Shown here: positions 1 to 11,810 of the stretch, piece by piece
Numbering within the stretch: position 1 is the stretch's first letter
Layout of the letters: each line of letters opens with the position of its first letter
NCBI GenBank assembly: GCA_023213395.1
Contig: CM041465.1
Span: 238,893,741 to 238,957,740 of the forward strand
Length of the DNA stretch: 64,000 nucleotides
Source: Cycas panzhihuaensis
Lineage: Eukaryota; Cycadophyta
Direction of reading: 5' to 3'
Notes under the pieces: model-generated
Databases searched by the model: none
What the model was told of the DNA's origin: nothing
What the model saw: the letters and a program-made list of their open reading frames with translations, nothing else
Program-made: the position numbers and the translations under genes

Positions 1-1661
1 CTTGTTTGATCAGGTTGCTTATAGCATTTGAGGACTTGGAGGTGCCTTATTTGGAAGGTTGGCCATTCCAAGGCTCACTTTCTTTCCCCCTTTACCCCGC
101 TTTTTCCTTTCCAAAAGTTACTTGAATATTTTACATGCATGCAAAAGAGGGATTGAATAACGTATTATTTTCATTTAAAAGCACTTAAATAAGATCATGT
201 TTTTCTTTTAGTAAACATAGATATAAATTTAAATATATACTTACTTTCATATGCATATCTAGCACCCCATAGAAGGAAAACTAATTTGACATGCAAGTTT
301 TGCTTTTCGAAGCAAGCGAGGATTATTGTGAAAGATACGTACACTCTGTTTACTTTCATCCTTACTTTGAACTTTCCTTTTCATTTGCAATTTTTTTTCC
401 ATTTCTTTTCATATAAGCCTTTTGGGGAAGGTAAGGATGCCCCACCAACATTCCTCTTACAATGCCAACTATGGAAAGGAGAGTGAGGTGACCGACAAAG
501 GATCACAAAGAAAGAAGAGAGGCATGCTTCATCAATTGTCATGGTTCAAAGTACACCCCTTTTGACTCTACCTTATTTCTTATCCTTTTCCCCCTTCTCC
601 CAAAAGAAAAGAAAAGGAAAGGGAAAGGTTGCATGTACTTTGTCTTGCTTATGTATTGTTCATCTTGCATCCATTTGGAAAGGAAATCACCCCCTACATG
701 GGTAGGCATTGACCCTACTTCCTTTCCCTTCTCTCATTGTAGGGCATTCAAGCAAGGGTAGTTTGAGTTGGTACACCATACATACTGCATCTTTAGCAAA
801 GAGTAATGAAACAATCTTTTATCCTTTGTTGTACTTCCCTTTCTTTCATACGCTCTTGCACTTACCAGGGTAGGGGGCATAAAGGGATTTAAACCTCTCA
901 ACATTCACTCTTTCCTTTCTATGTACTATTAGGATAACCTGCATTAATCATTGCACTCTTCCTTTGCAATTCTCTTCCCCTTGGTTCCCTTATTTTTTTT
1001 ATTCATAAAAGATATAGGAGAGAGAGGAAATGAGAGACAATGGAAAGAGTTATTGTTATCACTCTTTTTTAGATTGCAATAACCTAGTGGCAATAATATC
1101 TCACATCACTACATCACTTTCCCAAAGTAAAACAAAACATATTGTAAAACCTCCTACACACTTAGCCACATGCCTAGTGCGTGTAAACCCTAGAGGATTT
1201 CCCTTTAGGTATCCTTTGATAAGGCATCCACTCGTCCTACCCTATCTAGGAGTTGGTTTTCTTATAACAAACCTCTTTTTCTCTCTCTTTCTATTTGCTA
1301 CCTCTTTCTTGTTCTTTAGGCACCCTCTCTTCATTAGGGTTTGCCTCTCCTTTTCCCTTCTTCTTAAGAAAAGTTTCTTTTATCTTGCCTCTCCTTCCTC
1401 AACCCATTAGGATAGGAGAGTCCCCTTTGAGGCTACTTAGTAAACTAAGGATACCCTTGCCTACTTTGAATCCAAGAAGGTACCCACCAAAAGGGAAGGT
1501 TTAGTATGCCATTTGTAGGTCCTCAAACCTACATTTTGATGCATGGATGCCCTTTGTGTATGATCTTTTTCCCTACTTCCAAGGATCCTTAAGCCCTTTG
1601 ATTAGTGATTATGTAGGCTTAATCCCTTTGTGTCTAGTTACACCCCAAAGGTGTGCTTCTA
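1..1661 (+). repeat. 5' LTR of element 1, 3' half only (family 1)
   Basis: Matches 19235-20892 at most positions without rearrangement, including the pyrimidine-rich tracts, the TATAAAAG-like site (here CATAAAAG at 1004-1011) and the end 'ggtgtgcttcta', where the last CA has become TA. The first half, with the U3 promoter, lies outside the window. Open frames inside it (for example 1030-1410) are not conserved as protein between LTR copies. Confidence 0.9.
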
Positions 1662-1690
1662 CTAGTGACCATATTGGGGACCCATTAGTA
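1662..1690 (+). other. Candidate primer-binding region of element 1
   Basis: Directly after the LTR comes 'ctagtgaccatattgggga'. Nearly the same block follows the 5' LTRs of elements 2 and 3 (28919 and 47338 onward), although those LTRs are unrelated to this one. Conservation just downstream of the LTR is what a PBS would show. I cannot match it to a specific tRNA 3' end; the expected leading TGG may have become TAG. Confidence 0.5.
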
Positions 1691-1863
1691 AAGGAACTAC
1701 CCTAGTTTCCTTTCTGTTGGCATTGCCTCTCCTTTTGGTAACCCTTCTTGATTCATTAGGCAACCCCCAACATCCTTCATTCCCTTACTTCTCTTTCTGC
1801 CAAATATTAGTAGGGATTTGAATGTGATGATTCTCTCATTATTTATGAGGCCTTCCTCCTTCT

Positions 1864-4560
1864 TTGGAAGACTCACCCTATTCTCCCCTTCTATTGTCTG
1901 ATTTTGAATCAACTATGGAGGGATTCTCTTTAGATTGGGAATACCATGCCTATGTTTTTGAAACCCAAAAACCTTTAACTTCTTTCCAAGGTCCCACCCA
2001 AGAGGGTGAAGACCCCATCTTCTATCCAGGTGATCAAGAGCACCTACATGTCCATCATCTTCCCACTCATGATGTTGAAGCCTCTTCTCCTATGGGGTAT
2101 TACCACCTTAGTGACAATGCCCATGAGGAGAACCTTATGGGGTCTACTTCATATGAGGAGCCTTAAACCTCATATGAGTAAGTAGGAACCCCTCCTGTAG
2201 ATGCGGTGGATAAGCTTCATTAATGCTTCCAAGTTGCTAGTCTCTAACCACCTCCCAAGTGGTTGGAAAGCATCTTGTGAAGTGTGGCACCCTCTTCTTT
2301 CTCACCCACACCCCTATACTCTGCCCACTCAGCTTTAGTATCCACAATAGGGCCATCGTTCATTACTCATTCCTCTTCTTATGGCCCTCATCCTTTAGGG
2401 GCCACTTGAGGTATGCCCACTTCCCAAATTGGGTTGAGTATACCTCCTTCCAGTTAGGTAACCACACCTTAGCCAACCATGATCCATCCACCTTCCATTA
2501 GACCTAGGGGGCCTATGTGTCTTCTTTCCTCTAGCCACATGGGATAAATCCTCACGTGCCCCCAAACTTAACCTAAGGATTTATCTCTTTACATGCCCCT
2601 GGGATACACCTCCCAACCATAGGGGCATGAAAAGGGGAATCCTCTCCCTGTTTATGGGGTAGACCCCCTTCACCCATATGGCATTGCCTCACCTACAGGT
2701 GGTCCATATGGGCAAAATCTGGCCCCATACCCATTTGTTTCCTCTTCTTACATCTCTTCATATGTAGTGCCTTCACAAGGTGGACAAGCCCCTCCTCAAG
2801 ACTCCTTCTCCTAAGTCCCCTTTCAACAAGGGGCATACTTCCAAGGGGGGATGGGTCCTTCCTACCCATCTGTCTCTCTTCCAGTCCCCTTGCATTCAGG
2901 ATTAGTCCCTTCCCACTTAGTGGGAGGAAGTTTATATTGACCTTTTAGTCAAACTTCCCAAGGAGTATTTGTGCATTGTTGCCCACCTCCTCCTTCATCC
3001 TTTATTGACCTAAAAGTTCAACCAAGGGCTCGTCCCTTCGTGGACTATAGGTTAACCCCCTTGTCCATTGAGGCATTAAGGACCAACTTACTGCCTCATC
3101 CTCTTGAGCTATATAAGTTTGATGGGACCTCTTCTTAAGACCCAACAGAACACATCAAGATCTTTTCAATAGCGTGTATTGACTATTGGGCCTATGATCA
3201 TATCTTGATAAAGCTCTTCTTGTATTCCTTGTAAGGCAATGCCCTCAAGTGGTTTTATCACCTTCCCGCACATTTGATTCACTTATTCCAATAGCTTATA
3301 GATGAGTTTGTCAACTACTTTGGCATCACATGCCCCTTTGAGAGTGGAATGAAGGCCCTTTTATCCCTTAAACAAGGTCACAAGGAGATAAATCATGACT
3401 TTGTTAGGGATTTTCATGATCTCCTTTACTCCACAAAGGCCACCCTGCCTAAGGAGTTGAAAAGGGATCTTTTCATAAATTCTCTTCATCTCGAGGTACA
3501 TGTTGGGGTCCTCAAAATGGGGGCAACAACATGTGACTCCACCATAGCCAAGTATTTGGCTCTTAAGGCTATTGAGATCCAAGTGGGTCTCAAGAAACCT
3601 CTCAAATCATTACAACAACATAAGGCACCCCCTCTGTCTCATGATACTAAACCCCAACAACCTCTAAAGTCTTCGATCCATTTGACAGAAAAGACTTTGG
3701 ACCCATTAACTTCCACCATATATTTTTTTCAACATGCTATAAAGGATCTTAAGCTCTAAGTGCCTCCTTCATCACCAACCTCTTAACAACCTATTCACCA
3801 AGCCTCCTAAGCAATGCCTCATAAGAATGGATATACATATGCTTCTCAAACCAAGGAAGATAAACTCTTCCTTAGAGAAGAAATGGTTCTCTATTCATGG
3901 TAAATGCTTTTATGAGGATCTGTAATGTAGGGTGTAACATTCTAAATCTGGCCCACATCATGATTCCTCTTCTAAACAGGTGTGTAGGCCTAATCTAGAC
4001 CAACCCATTCATAGAGATCCCTTTCCCAAACATGGGGATCGAGATTAACACACCCAACAAAAGGGGAATCAGAATAGGGAATGGTCTTCTAATTCTTATA
4101 CCATATAAGCTAAGGGGAAGGGGGCAAGAAACTCCTCCTCCCCTTCTGGTTCTCACCATCAAACTTCATCTCCCTCTCGATCCCAAAGTAAGGGAAAGAG
4201 AGTTATCTACATTCTTGAAACCACATATTTGTATACTTCAACTCAATCTCAAGTGGCCAAAGAGGCTACAGGTGCCTCTTCTTCATCTCAACTTGAACGT
4301 CCTTTAGAAAATCCCCCTTCAGAGATTTTTCCACTCCCTAAGACCATCCCGGTTCACCCCGATCACTATGATTTTTGAAGGGCACTTCCCCAACCCTCTA
4401 GGAAAGGGAAACCCTTCTCTATCATAGATGATCTTGATATCATATCTACTAGGATATCCATGATAGATATCTTGAAGATTTATCCAGAGTATTATGCTCT
4501 CCTCTTAGAGACTTTAGGGTTGGTGGATTCTTCCATCCACACTTTGGGTGTTACCCTAAG
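1864..4560 (+). pseudogene. gag: gag of element 1 (broken)
   Basis: The first third (1864-2960) is a proline- and glycine-rich leader, open from 1864 to 2166. The retrotransposon gag domain lies at about 3090-3600: a segment around 'LELYKFDG' (3104), a WFY-type helix at about 3250, and an open stretch 3349-3759 with 'LKQGHKEINHDFVRDFHDLL', homologous to gag of elements 2 and 3. A zinc-knuckle-like patch at about 3880-3930 ('SIHGKCFYED') has lost its first Cys. The end (4420-4560) carries 'ISMIDILKIYP', a segment also found just before protease in elements 2 and 3. Many in-frame TAG codons make it non-functional. Confidence 0.8.
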
Positions 4561-4599
4561 TCAAGAACCCGTTATCTTGTTTGATCTTAAAGACCTCCC

Positions 4600-4905
4600 T
4601 TGACCAATAAAAGGGAATGGCAATGGCACTACCCTTTTAATATATCCATAGACACTCTTGAGTGTACTCTTCAAAGAACTATCATACACAATGGTTCTTT
4701 GATCAACGCTATGCCTTTATGCATTATGCAAGAGCTAAGTATAGCGGTTCTTGAGCTAGTCCCATGGCATTGTCAAGGCTACGATGGTAGTGAGAAAACA
4801 CCTTTGGGTTATATTTCCATCCCTCTTACCCTTGAGGATAAAATCATCCTCATTGACATTGTGGTCCTCGATATAGATGTGGATTATAATATTTTGTTGG
4901 GATGT
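4600..4905 (+). pseudogene. Aspartic protease of element 1 (degenerate)
   Basis: The open frame contains 'HNGSLINAMP', which aligns with the catalytic D-x-G-S loop of element 3 ('DEGSSVNVIP'); here the Asp is replaced by His, so the enzyme would be dead. It ends in the conserved 'DYNILLGCP', the C-terminal protease strand. Right after this, at about 4905, the frame passes into a motif ('LPLNHHKLSYQKV') that in elements 2, 3 and 4 lies at the far end of a protease-RT linker of 0.6-1.1 kb. Element 1 has therefore lost that linker. Confidence 0.75.
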
Positions 4906-5029
4906 CCTAACCTCCCTCTTAATCACCATAAACTTAGTTACCAGAAGGTTTTAGCCCTCGGTTCACCCTTAGCTAACCCAAGTTAGCCTAATTCTTCTTC
5001 ACCCCTTCCTATTGACCAAGACCCGCTTT

Positions 5030-5958
5030 CATTTCAAGGAAGGGAATTCCATGTGCATGGGGGTAACTAAGGACATTGTCCTTGCTCCGAGAAATGTCAC
5101 CAAGGTGGGAGAAGAATGTTCTCCTAAAGAAATGAAGGCATACACCCTTCTTTTTTAGGATTTTTGTGACATTTTCACATGGGATTACACTAACATGAAG
5201 GGAATAGACCCCTCCATTATTACCCATAACCTTACTACTATTATAGGTACTTACCCTATGCAGAAAAAGTAACACCCCCTCCATCCTAAACTCTCTACTA
5301 TTATGATGATGGAAGTTAAGAAACTCTTGGACATAGGGTTGATCACCTCCATTAATTACCCTAAGTAGGTCTCAAATATCATTCCCATTGCTAAAAAGAA
5401 TGGGATGATTCAGATATGTATTAATTTCCATAATATTAATAATATATATCCTAAAGATAGCTTCCCTCTACTCTTTAACAATTAAATCATCGATTGAACT
5501 ACTGGATTTGAAGTCATATCCTTGATGGATGGCTTCTCTGTGTATACCAAATCTAGATCTACCTTGAAGATCATCACAAAATAACCTTCACTACTCCTTG
5601 GGGTACTTTTGCTTACAAAGTGATACTCTTTGGACTCAAAAATATAGGCACGACTTACCAAAGGGAAATGCAATTCATCTTTCATGACCTCATAAATAAA
5701 ACCTTTGGGGTCTTTATGGACAACATGATACGTCTTTCATGTAAGAGGGCCCATTATTCTAGTGATTTGCATGCCATCTTTACTAGATGTCACAAATATT
5801 AGATTAGCATGAATCCTCTTAAATGCATGTTTGCGATAATAGCTGGAAAACTCCTAGGTTTCCTTGTTTCAAAACAAGGAATCTAGATTGACCCTGATAA
5901 AGTCAAAGCCATTCTTGATATGCCTCTACCCAGGACTCAACAGTAAATTAAATCGTTC
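5030..5958 (+). pseudogene. Reverse transcriptase of element 1 (broken)
   Basis: The segment from 'FQGREFHVHGGN' (5033) leads into the RT: fingers motif 'IPIAKKNGMIQICINF' (about 5380-5430), 'ISLMDGFS' (5518) and 'LFGLKNIGTTYQREMQF' (5624), ending in the catalytic box as 'FMDNM' (5713-5727) where YxDDM is expected; the second Asp is Asn. Several TAG stops and at least one frameshift near 5560 break it. The domain order and the motifs of Ty3/gypsy RT are clear. Confidence 0.85.
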
Positions 5959-6640
5959 TTGGGTAGGCTAGGTTTCCTCAGGTATTTCTTGGCACACTTC
6001 ACCATAAGCGCTAAATCCCCCACTAATTTATTAAAGAAGGAGGCCCCATTTGTTTGGTTTCTAAAGGCCCAGGAAGCTTTCCAAGAGCTCAAAAGGGCCT
6101 TGGCTTCTACCCTAATTTTGGTGCCTCCTCTCTTTGATCGACCTTTTATCCTTTACACCTTAGCTACTAATGAATCCTTAGGGGCTATGCTCACCTAAGA
6201 GGATGATTCGAGAACCAAGAGGGTCATCTATTTTATTAGTCAGACCTTAGTTACTACTGAGCTTGATTATTTCCATACCAAGAAGGAATACCTTGCCTTG
6301 GTTTATACAACTAAGAAATTTTGCCATTACTTGCTCAGTAGCACCACTCAAGTGATCATCCAATATGATCCCTTGAGGTACCTCCTAACCTGATTTGACT
6401 TAACTAGTAGGACTGGCAAATGGGCTATCCTCCTTCAAGAATATAATCTTCAAATTGTTAATAGGAAGTCAAAGAAGGGAATGGTAGTCATTAAGAAGCT
6501 AGTCGATGCCTCCATTCCTAACTCTTCCAACACTTTTATTGATGATTCCTTATTGAACAAGCCTATCCTTTTTGTTCAAGACTTGTTCCCCCATCCATTG
6601 GTTAATAATGAATGGTATGGGGATATTGTATGATACCTTA
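5959..6640 (+). pseudogene. RNase H (gypsy type, first copy) of element 1
   Basis: Starts with the RT thumb/connection signature 'LGFLRYFLAHFT' and continues with 'PFILYTLATNESLGAML', the beta-1 strand of the Ty3 RNase H (an Asp is usual where 'YTLATN' stands), 'FISQTLVTTELDY' and 'LRYLLT'. Stops at 6196, 6393 and beyond disrupt it. This is the ordinary RNase H attached to RT and is distinct from the second RNase H at 16715-17105. Confidence 0.8.
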
Positions 6641-6779
6641 TTGAATAGCAGTATCATCCTAATGCTAATGATAATGTGAGGTCACAAGTTAGGGCCACTG
6701 CTAGGCAGTACTTCCTCATGGAAGAGGTGTTGTACAAGAGATCCTTCGATGGGGTCCTCCTTTGCTATGTCGACCCTAA

Positions 6780-7860
6780 CATGGCAAATCAAATACTTCA
6801 CGAATGGCATAATGGAATTTGTGGGGGGGACTTAGGAGGCCAATCCATGGCCTAGAAGATCCTTTGCATGGGTTATTACTGGCCATCTCTCTTCGAGGAT
6901 GCCCATTCCTATGCCTTATGATGTCATAGGTGTTAGGAACATGCCAACGTCATTCATTCACCTTCTGAGGCCCTACACTTGATTATCTCTTTGTGACTAT
7001 TTTTTCAATGGGGATTAGACCTCATTGGGGCCATAACCCATCCTTCTTCATTACAATATAAGTTCATCTTGATTGTGATGGAATACTTCACTAAATGGGA
7101 TAAAGCAGTCCTCTTGTCTTCTATTACTAGCAAGATTATGGCTACCTTCATTTATCAATATATTATTTGCCAATTCGGGGTCCATGATATCCTAATCATA
7201 GATAATGGTACTCCCTTTTATAATAAGAAGATGGACAAGCTTTATGGGAAGTTTAGGATATCCCACAAGACTTCTTATCCTTATTACCCTTAGACTAATG
7301 ACTAAATTGAGTCTTTTAATAAAACTCTTATCAACATCTTGAAGAAAATGGTTGCCCAATCCCAAAGGGATCGACACCTTCAACTTTCCCCTACATTATG
7401 AGTGTACCATACTTCCATTTGCATAGCCACAGGGATGACCCCATTCTCTGTTATGTATGGAACTAAGGTAGTCCTCCCCTTAGAAGTTGAAATCCCCTCT
7501 TTAAGTGTCTCCTTTCAAGGTCTCATCAATGAGGAATCTGATCCCTAGGCCTACCTCCTTGACCTTGAAGCTTTAGATAAGAGATGTTTGATTGCATATC
7601 AAGCAAATCGTGCCTCTAAAGCTAGGGCATGAAGAATGTATAATAAATGTCTTCACCCTTACCCTTTACATCTCAGGGACTATGTCTTGAATCTAGAATA
7701 TCTCCATGATTACTTGTCTAAATATGGGCCTAAAGGGGTTAGTCATTTTATCATTCTCGAGAGCCTCAATAATGGTGCCTATAGGATAACAAATCTATAA
7801 GTTCTTGAAGTTGAGAAGCCATTAATCATAAATTCTTAAAGAAATTCTATGTGTGACCTT
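6780..7860 (+). pseudogene. Integrase of element 1 (broken)
   Basis: The zinc domain is readable as 'HEWHNGICGGDLGG' followed by C-x2-C remnants (6790-6950). The catalytic core follows: 'LDLIGAI' (first Asp, 7016), 'IIDNGTPF' (second Asp, 7196) and 'IESFNKTL' (Glu, 7309), the D,D-35-E pattern. The C-terminal part includes 'YLSKYGPKGVSHFIILESL' (7710-7770). No chromodomain follows. TAG appears at expected Gln positions near 7290-7310. The same integrase is seen in element 4 on the minus strand. Confidence 0.85.
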
Positions 7861-8640
7861 CCCTACTCCCAAGTAGATTAGACACACCCCTTTTCCCTCT
7901 TGCTCTGAAATAAGCCTAAACTAACACTTTAAGTATGTCCTCATTCCCCATAACCATAGGTGGAATGGAAACTTAGGGTGACCTCTCATATTTATGGTTT
8001 TATTACTTATGTAGCATCTTTTATTTCCCTCCTAGGGAAAACCTCTCCTTTCCTAGTTGGGTATGCGAACTTTGTTCTCTCCTAAGCTTGGAATCGTCTC
8101 CCAGCTAGGGACTCTTTCCTGAGTATCTATACTCCTCCTTTTTTTGTTATTTCTTTTACATATATGTTATGCTCCCTTGGTGGATATGCGTGGCTCCCCC
8201 TCTCCTAGCCTCATACATATCCTACCACCAATGTGCATGGTAATCATGTGTGCCCACTATGAGTGTGGTATTACATGAAAGGAAATACAAGTGTTATCCA
8301 CATATGGTCTAGCAACAAAAACCATACATAATAATTAGTTAAAACCATTATAATGCATAATCCCTTATGGACCCATACACCCATATCCACATGCATCTAT
8401 CTCTCTATGCACTACATAAATAAACAAATAATACAACAAAGCAACAATATCAAAAAACTATCATAACATCATCATCATAAGTCAAATGGGATACCAATTG
8501 GTCCTCGTCTACATATACATAAATCATATCATACAATAAATACATATAGTACATCATCACCTAGGCATCATACCTTAGGAAGCTGGAATCCTTGTAGGGA
8601 GGAGTACAATCATGTGAATGTATGTGGTGAGACTCCTTAG
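7861..8640 (+). other. Non-coding stretch after integrase of element 1
   Basis: No coding signal on the sense strand. One copy of the 'aataagcctaaactaa' motif sits at about 7908; it resembles the motif repeated in elements 2 and 3. Sequence from about 8500 upward matches, in reverse complement, the 3' flank of the antisense PMD gene of element 4 (25770-25900). Confidence 0.6.
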
Positions 8641-9710
8641 GATTCAATGCTTTCTTACCCAAAATCAATAATACATCTAAATCCTCCTCGATGCCCTACC
8701 CTTAGGGGGTATCATCTCCTTACCTACGAGACCCCTCACTAAGAGACCACATACCTCTTAGGCTCTTACATCATCACTTTGATCTCCTCACCTTGCTCTC
8801 CTTATCTTGAGGCCTCCTCTAGGTTGCCACCATCATGTGGGTGTGAGATCTGCTCTATGATGACTTGGCGATGATCTGCTTTACTAGTTGATTGTATCTC
8901 TCCTGGATATGATCCCTCTCCTCCTCCACTCCTTATATCTTCTCCTTTAGCATGGTGATCTAGATCCTACTCTCCATGTTTTCGCATATTGATCCTCTTC
9001 CCTAGGCCTCTAGTACCTAGACCTAGCCTTGTAGGGCATCCCTCCCTATAGCTAGCTAGTTTCTTTCCACCTGAAGTCCATTTAGGGCACCTTGTACCTA
9101 TCCTATCCATGCCTGGTGCTGTTGGGACTCTATCGCCTATATATCCCTAGCTCTGGTCAGTGGGGAAAATGCTACTGTATGTGCCCCAACTGATCGAGGC
9201 TCCTTGTTAGATGGGATAGGGGGTTGTCCCTTCACATAGACCTAAGGAAATAACTCACAGACTACTGCCTCTAATAGCCTTGCCATCTCTACTACTCCTA
9301 CTAAAGCACACACACCATATGTCAGTCTGATAAATATATATGTGAAATCATATAAATCAAATCAAATAAACCATTTGAGAAGCTAGTGATTAAAAAGACA
9401 TTGAGTCAGGGTAGTGTCTCACCTCCTAGGATGACTAGCTCCTTAACTATCATGATTACGTCCTCCACAGGAGCTCCCTCTATTGCTGCTTCTGCCTCTA
9501 GCACTATCTCACACATTACCTGAGCTACTAGGGTGCCTCCTACCTCTAATACTCTCTCTCCAAGGACTCCTCCCTCTACTGTGGCTATCACCACCTCTAC
9601 TGCTGCCACCAAATCCACTGTTACCATTAGAGCTCTAGTCGTAGATCTCCCTTTAGCTGTTGGCCCATATGGTGGTCTAACTCTCCTTACAGGCATTAAT
9701 AGGCCTACTT
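8641..9710 (-). pseudogene. Antisense PMD gene of element 1, 3' exons (acidic exon and last exon)
   Basis: Read on the minus strand, this is the downstream part of the antisense gene whose PMD exon lies at 14604-15522; the copia insertion separates the two. The frame 9696-9423 is rich in Val, Ala and Glu, like the matching exon of element 4 (21850-22174). After an intron at 9422-9327 the last exon starts 'CTGACATATGG', exactly as in element 4, and encodes a segment with 'CELFPQVY' once an in-frame TAG at the Gln is allowed for. Downstream it is rich in charged residues with many stops. Function unknown; probably an accessory protein of the retrotransposon. Confidence 0.65.
9327..9422 (-). other. 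Predicted GT-AG intron in the antisense PMD gene (element 1)
   Basis: On the minus strand the donor is 'AGGAG|GTGAGA' and the acceptor 'TTTATCAG|ACTGAC', 96 bp apart, AT-rich in between. Element 4 has GT and AG at the corresponding places (22175-22279, 105 bp) with matching exon edges ('AGAG' before, 'ACTGACATATGG' after) while the intron bodies differ. Conserved edges with a diverged interior support a real intron. Confidence 0.6.
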
Positions 9711-10361
9711 TGTTAGATAATGTGATAACAATATCTTGGAGGCTAAAATTTTGACAAGTTGGTAATGCAGTTTTCCCCCCAAACTTCTATAGGGGGTTCC
9801 AAAGGGGGTGGGAGCCCCCCTTGGCTAGGGGGGTACAGGGGGCCTTAGAACACCCCCCACAAAGAGGGGGTTTGTGAGCGATAGCCACCAAGCCAAAAAG
9901 ATAGCACTGAAAAGCATACTAAATTGTAAAGAGAATTATGGTCGCTCATTCAAAATATCCTAAATTTTATGGTCAAGATTTGTGCCTTATATGATTCTCT
10001 TATATGGCCTAATTTAGGGTGTTTTTTCATTATGTTTGATGTATTGGATGTACTGTGAAGAATGAGGTGGCTGGTTGTTATTGCTATCAGTATTCTGCTA
10101 TAGATTATATATATATCTCCATTTTTTTGATAATAAAGATTTATACCTTTCCTATGTGGATGTTTCCCTAGCACACTGCTAAGGTTTTACCATGTTATAT
10201 TAGGTGTATATATGATGCTTAGCTTTCTTATTCATTTTATTGTATTATTTCTAATTTAAGAACTTGCACATTAAATTTCAGTTTTGATTCTTATAACTAG
10301 TTGCAAAATAGTTTAGATCTTGGTGGCAGTTTCAGGTTATTAGGACCTTGTCTTCTCGATA
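9711..10361 (+). repeat. 5' LTR of the copia element
   Basis: Begins TGTTAGATAATGTG and ends 'tcttctcgata' (intact end TCTTCTCAACA in the 3' copy). It holds a striking G/C-run block at 9773-9870. It is 651 bp, against 608 bp for the 3' LTR; the difference is mainly a block of about 45 bp ('caccccccac aaagaggggg' region) absent from the 3' copy but present in the solo LTR at 60347. Confidence 0.92.
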
Positions 10362-10363
10362 AG

Positions 10364-10378
10364 TGGTATTAAAGCCAC
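10364..10378 (+). other. Primer-binding site, initiator tRNA-Met type
   Basis: Two bases after the LTR stands 'tggtattaaagccac', which equals the usual plant copia PBS TGGTATCAGAGCC with two transitions (C to T, G to A). Priming by the initiator Met tRNA is standard for this group. Confidence 0.85.
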
Positions 10379-10433
10379 TTTTATTTTTATAACGAATTTG
10401 TAAAGGTTTTGGTGTAGGATTTTTCTACACCGA

Positions 10434-11190
10434 ATGGTGAAATTGGTAAATGCAAAGTTTGAGGTAGAGAAATTCAATGGCAAGAACAACTTTGAGTTGT
10501 GGAAGTTGAAAGTGTATGATTTTCTAGTACAACAAGATTTGTGTAGAGCCATTGTAGGTAAATTGAAGAAACTCGTAGGGATGGACGATGATGAATGGGA
10601 TGATCTAGAAAAAAGGGCTCTTAGCACATTACGATTGTGCTTGGTGGATGAAGTTCTATTTAACATTATAGGGGAGCAGATAACAATAGGATTATGGACC
10701 TAGTTGGAAGGCTTGTATATGACCAACTTAGTGATGAATCAAATCTAATTGAAGAGGCAAGTGTACTCATTATGAATAAAGGAAGGTATAGAAATTACTG
10801 ATTATTTGAATATTTTCAATACTCTTATTTATCAGTTGGCTAGTATATATGTCACAATTGAGGATAAGAACAAGGTTGTTACCTTATTATATTTATTACC
10901 AGAATCCTAGGATAATATTATCACCTCAATTAGTTTTAGCACTACAAATGAATTAGACTATGATTCTATTATGAGTACTTTTTTGATAGAAGAAGTAAGG
11001 AGGAAGTCTAGTCTTGAAACCTCCACACCAGAAGCTATGACAGCAAGGGGTAGAATAATTGAGAGAGGATAAACCTCTAAGGATACATCAAGGTCAAAGT
11101 CAAAAGGTAAGAAGAGTAAGCTCAAATGTTGGCATTGTAATAAGATAGGTCACCCCAAGAAGGATTGCTACAAAAGGAAGGAGTTCTAGA
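10434..11190 (+). pseudogene. gag: copia gag (broken)
   Basis: Open from 10434 to 10703 with 'KFEVEKFNGKNNFELWK', the N-terminal signature of copia gag (UBN2-type). It continues past a TAG at 10701 through 'VTLLYLLPES' (about 10880) to an intact CCHC zinc knuckle, C-x2-C-x4-H-x4-C, 'CWHCNKIGHPKKDCYK' (11128-11175). Stops are again mostly TAG. Confidence 0.85.
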
Positions 11191-11279
11191 AAAGGGAAGA
11201 TCCTGCCAATGCGACTAATCAAGTGGAGTTAAATCAAGGTATGATTGATGATGTCTTAGTTGCTTGTAATGTTTCCCAT

Positions 11280-11810
11280 TTTCATCATGATTGGTTATTA
11301 GATTCAAGTGCTTCACACCACATGTGTCCACACAAGAGTTGGTTCTCATCGTACCAACCTCTTGATGGTGGTGATGTGCTTATGGGAAATTAAGTTTCTT
11401 ATAAGATAGTGGGCATTAGTAGTATCATAATTAAAATGTTCTATGGTGTAGTGAGAACATTAACTGAAGTTAGAGATGTAGCTGATCTAAAAAGGAATAT
11501 GATTTCCTTAGGTGAACTAGATTCTGGTGGTTATAAGTACACAAGTCATGAAAGAGTCTTAAAATTGTCAAAGGGCACCTTGGTTATTATGAAAGCCTTA
11601 AAGAAAGGAAACCTTTACATTTTAGTGGGAAGTACAGATATCAACCATGTAGATATAGTATCAAAGACTTCAAAAAATTCAGCTTAGTTATGGCATCAAA
11701 TGTTTGGGAACATGAGTGAGAGAGGACTTAAGATACTGATGGACTGTAAGTTACTTCCTAATTTACAACTTTCAGATTCAACTTTTTACAAATATTGGTT
11801 GAGCAGGGCT
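11280..11810 (+). pseudogene. copia protease and pre-integrase domain
   Basis: Protease: 'WLLDSSASHHM' at 11292, the D-S-x-A loop with Asp kept. The open frame 11409-11687 includes 'DLKRNMISLGELDSGGYKY', typical of the region between protease and integrase, and 'KALKKGNLYILVGST'. The GAG-pre-integrase His-Cys region follows at 11690-11800 ('LWHQMFGNMSERGLK'). Confidence 0.85.

Noticed and set aside
1030-1410. 126-codon open frame near the window start
   Set aside because: It lies in the family-1 LTR; the homologous LTR at 20262-20813 has a different frame length and the protein is not conserved. Chance frame in pyrimidine-rich DNA.
9406-9696. Independent small gene, minus strand
   Set aside because: It is the acidic exon of the antisense PMD gene and has a homologous exon in element 4.
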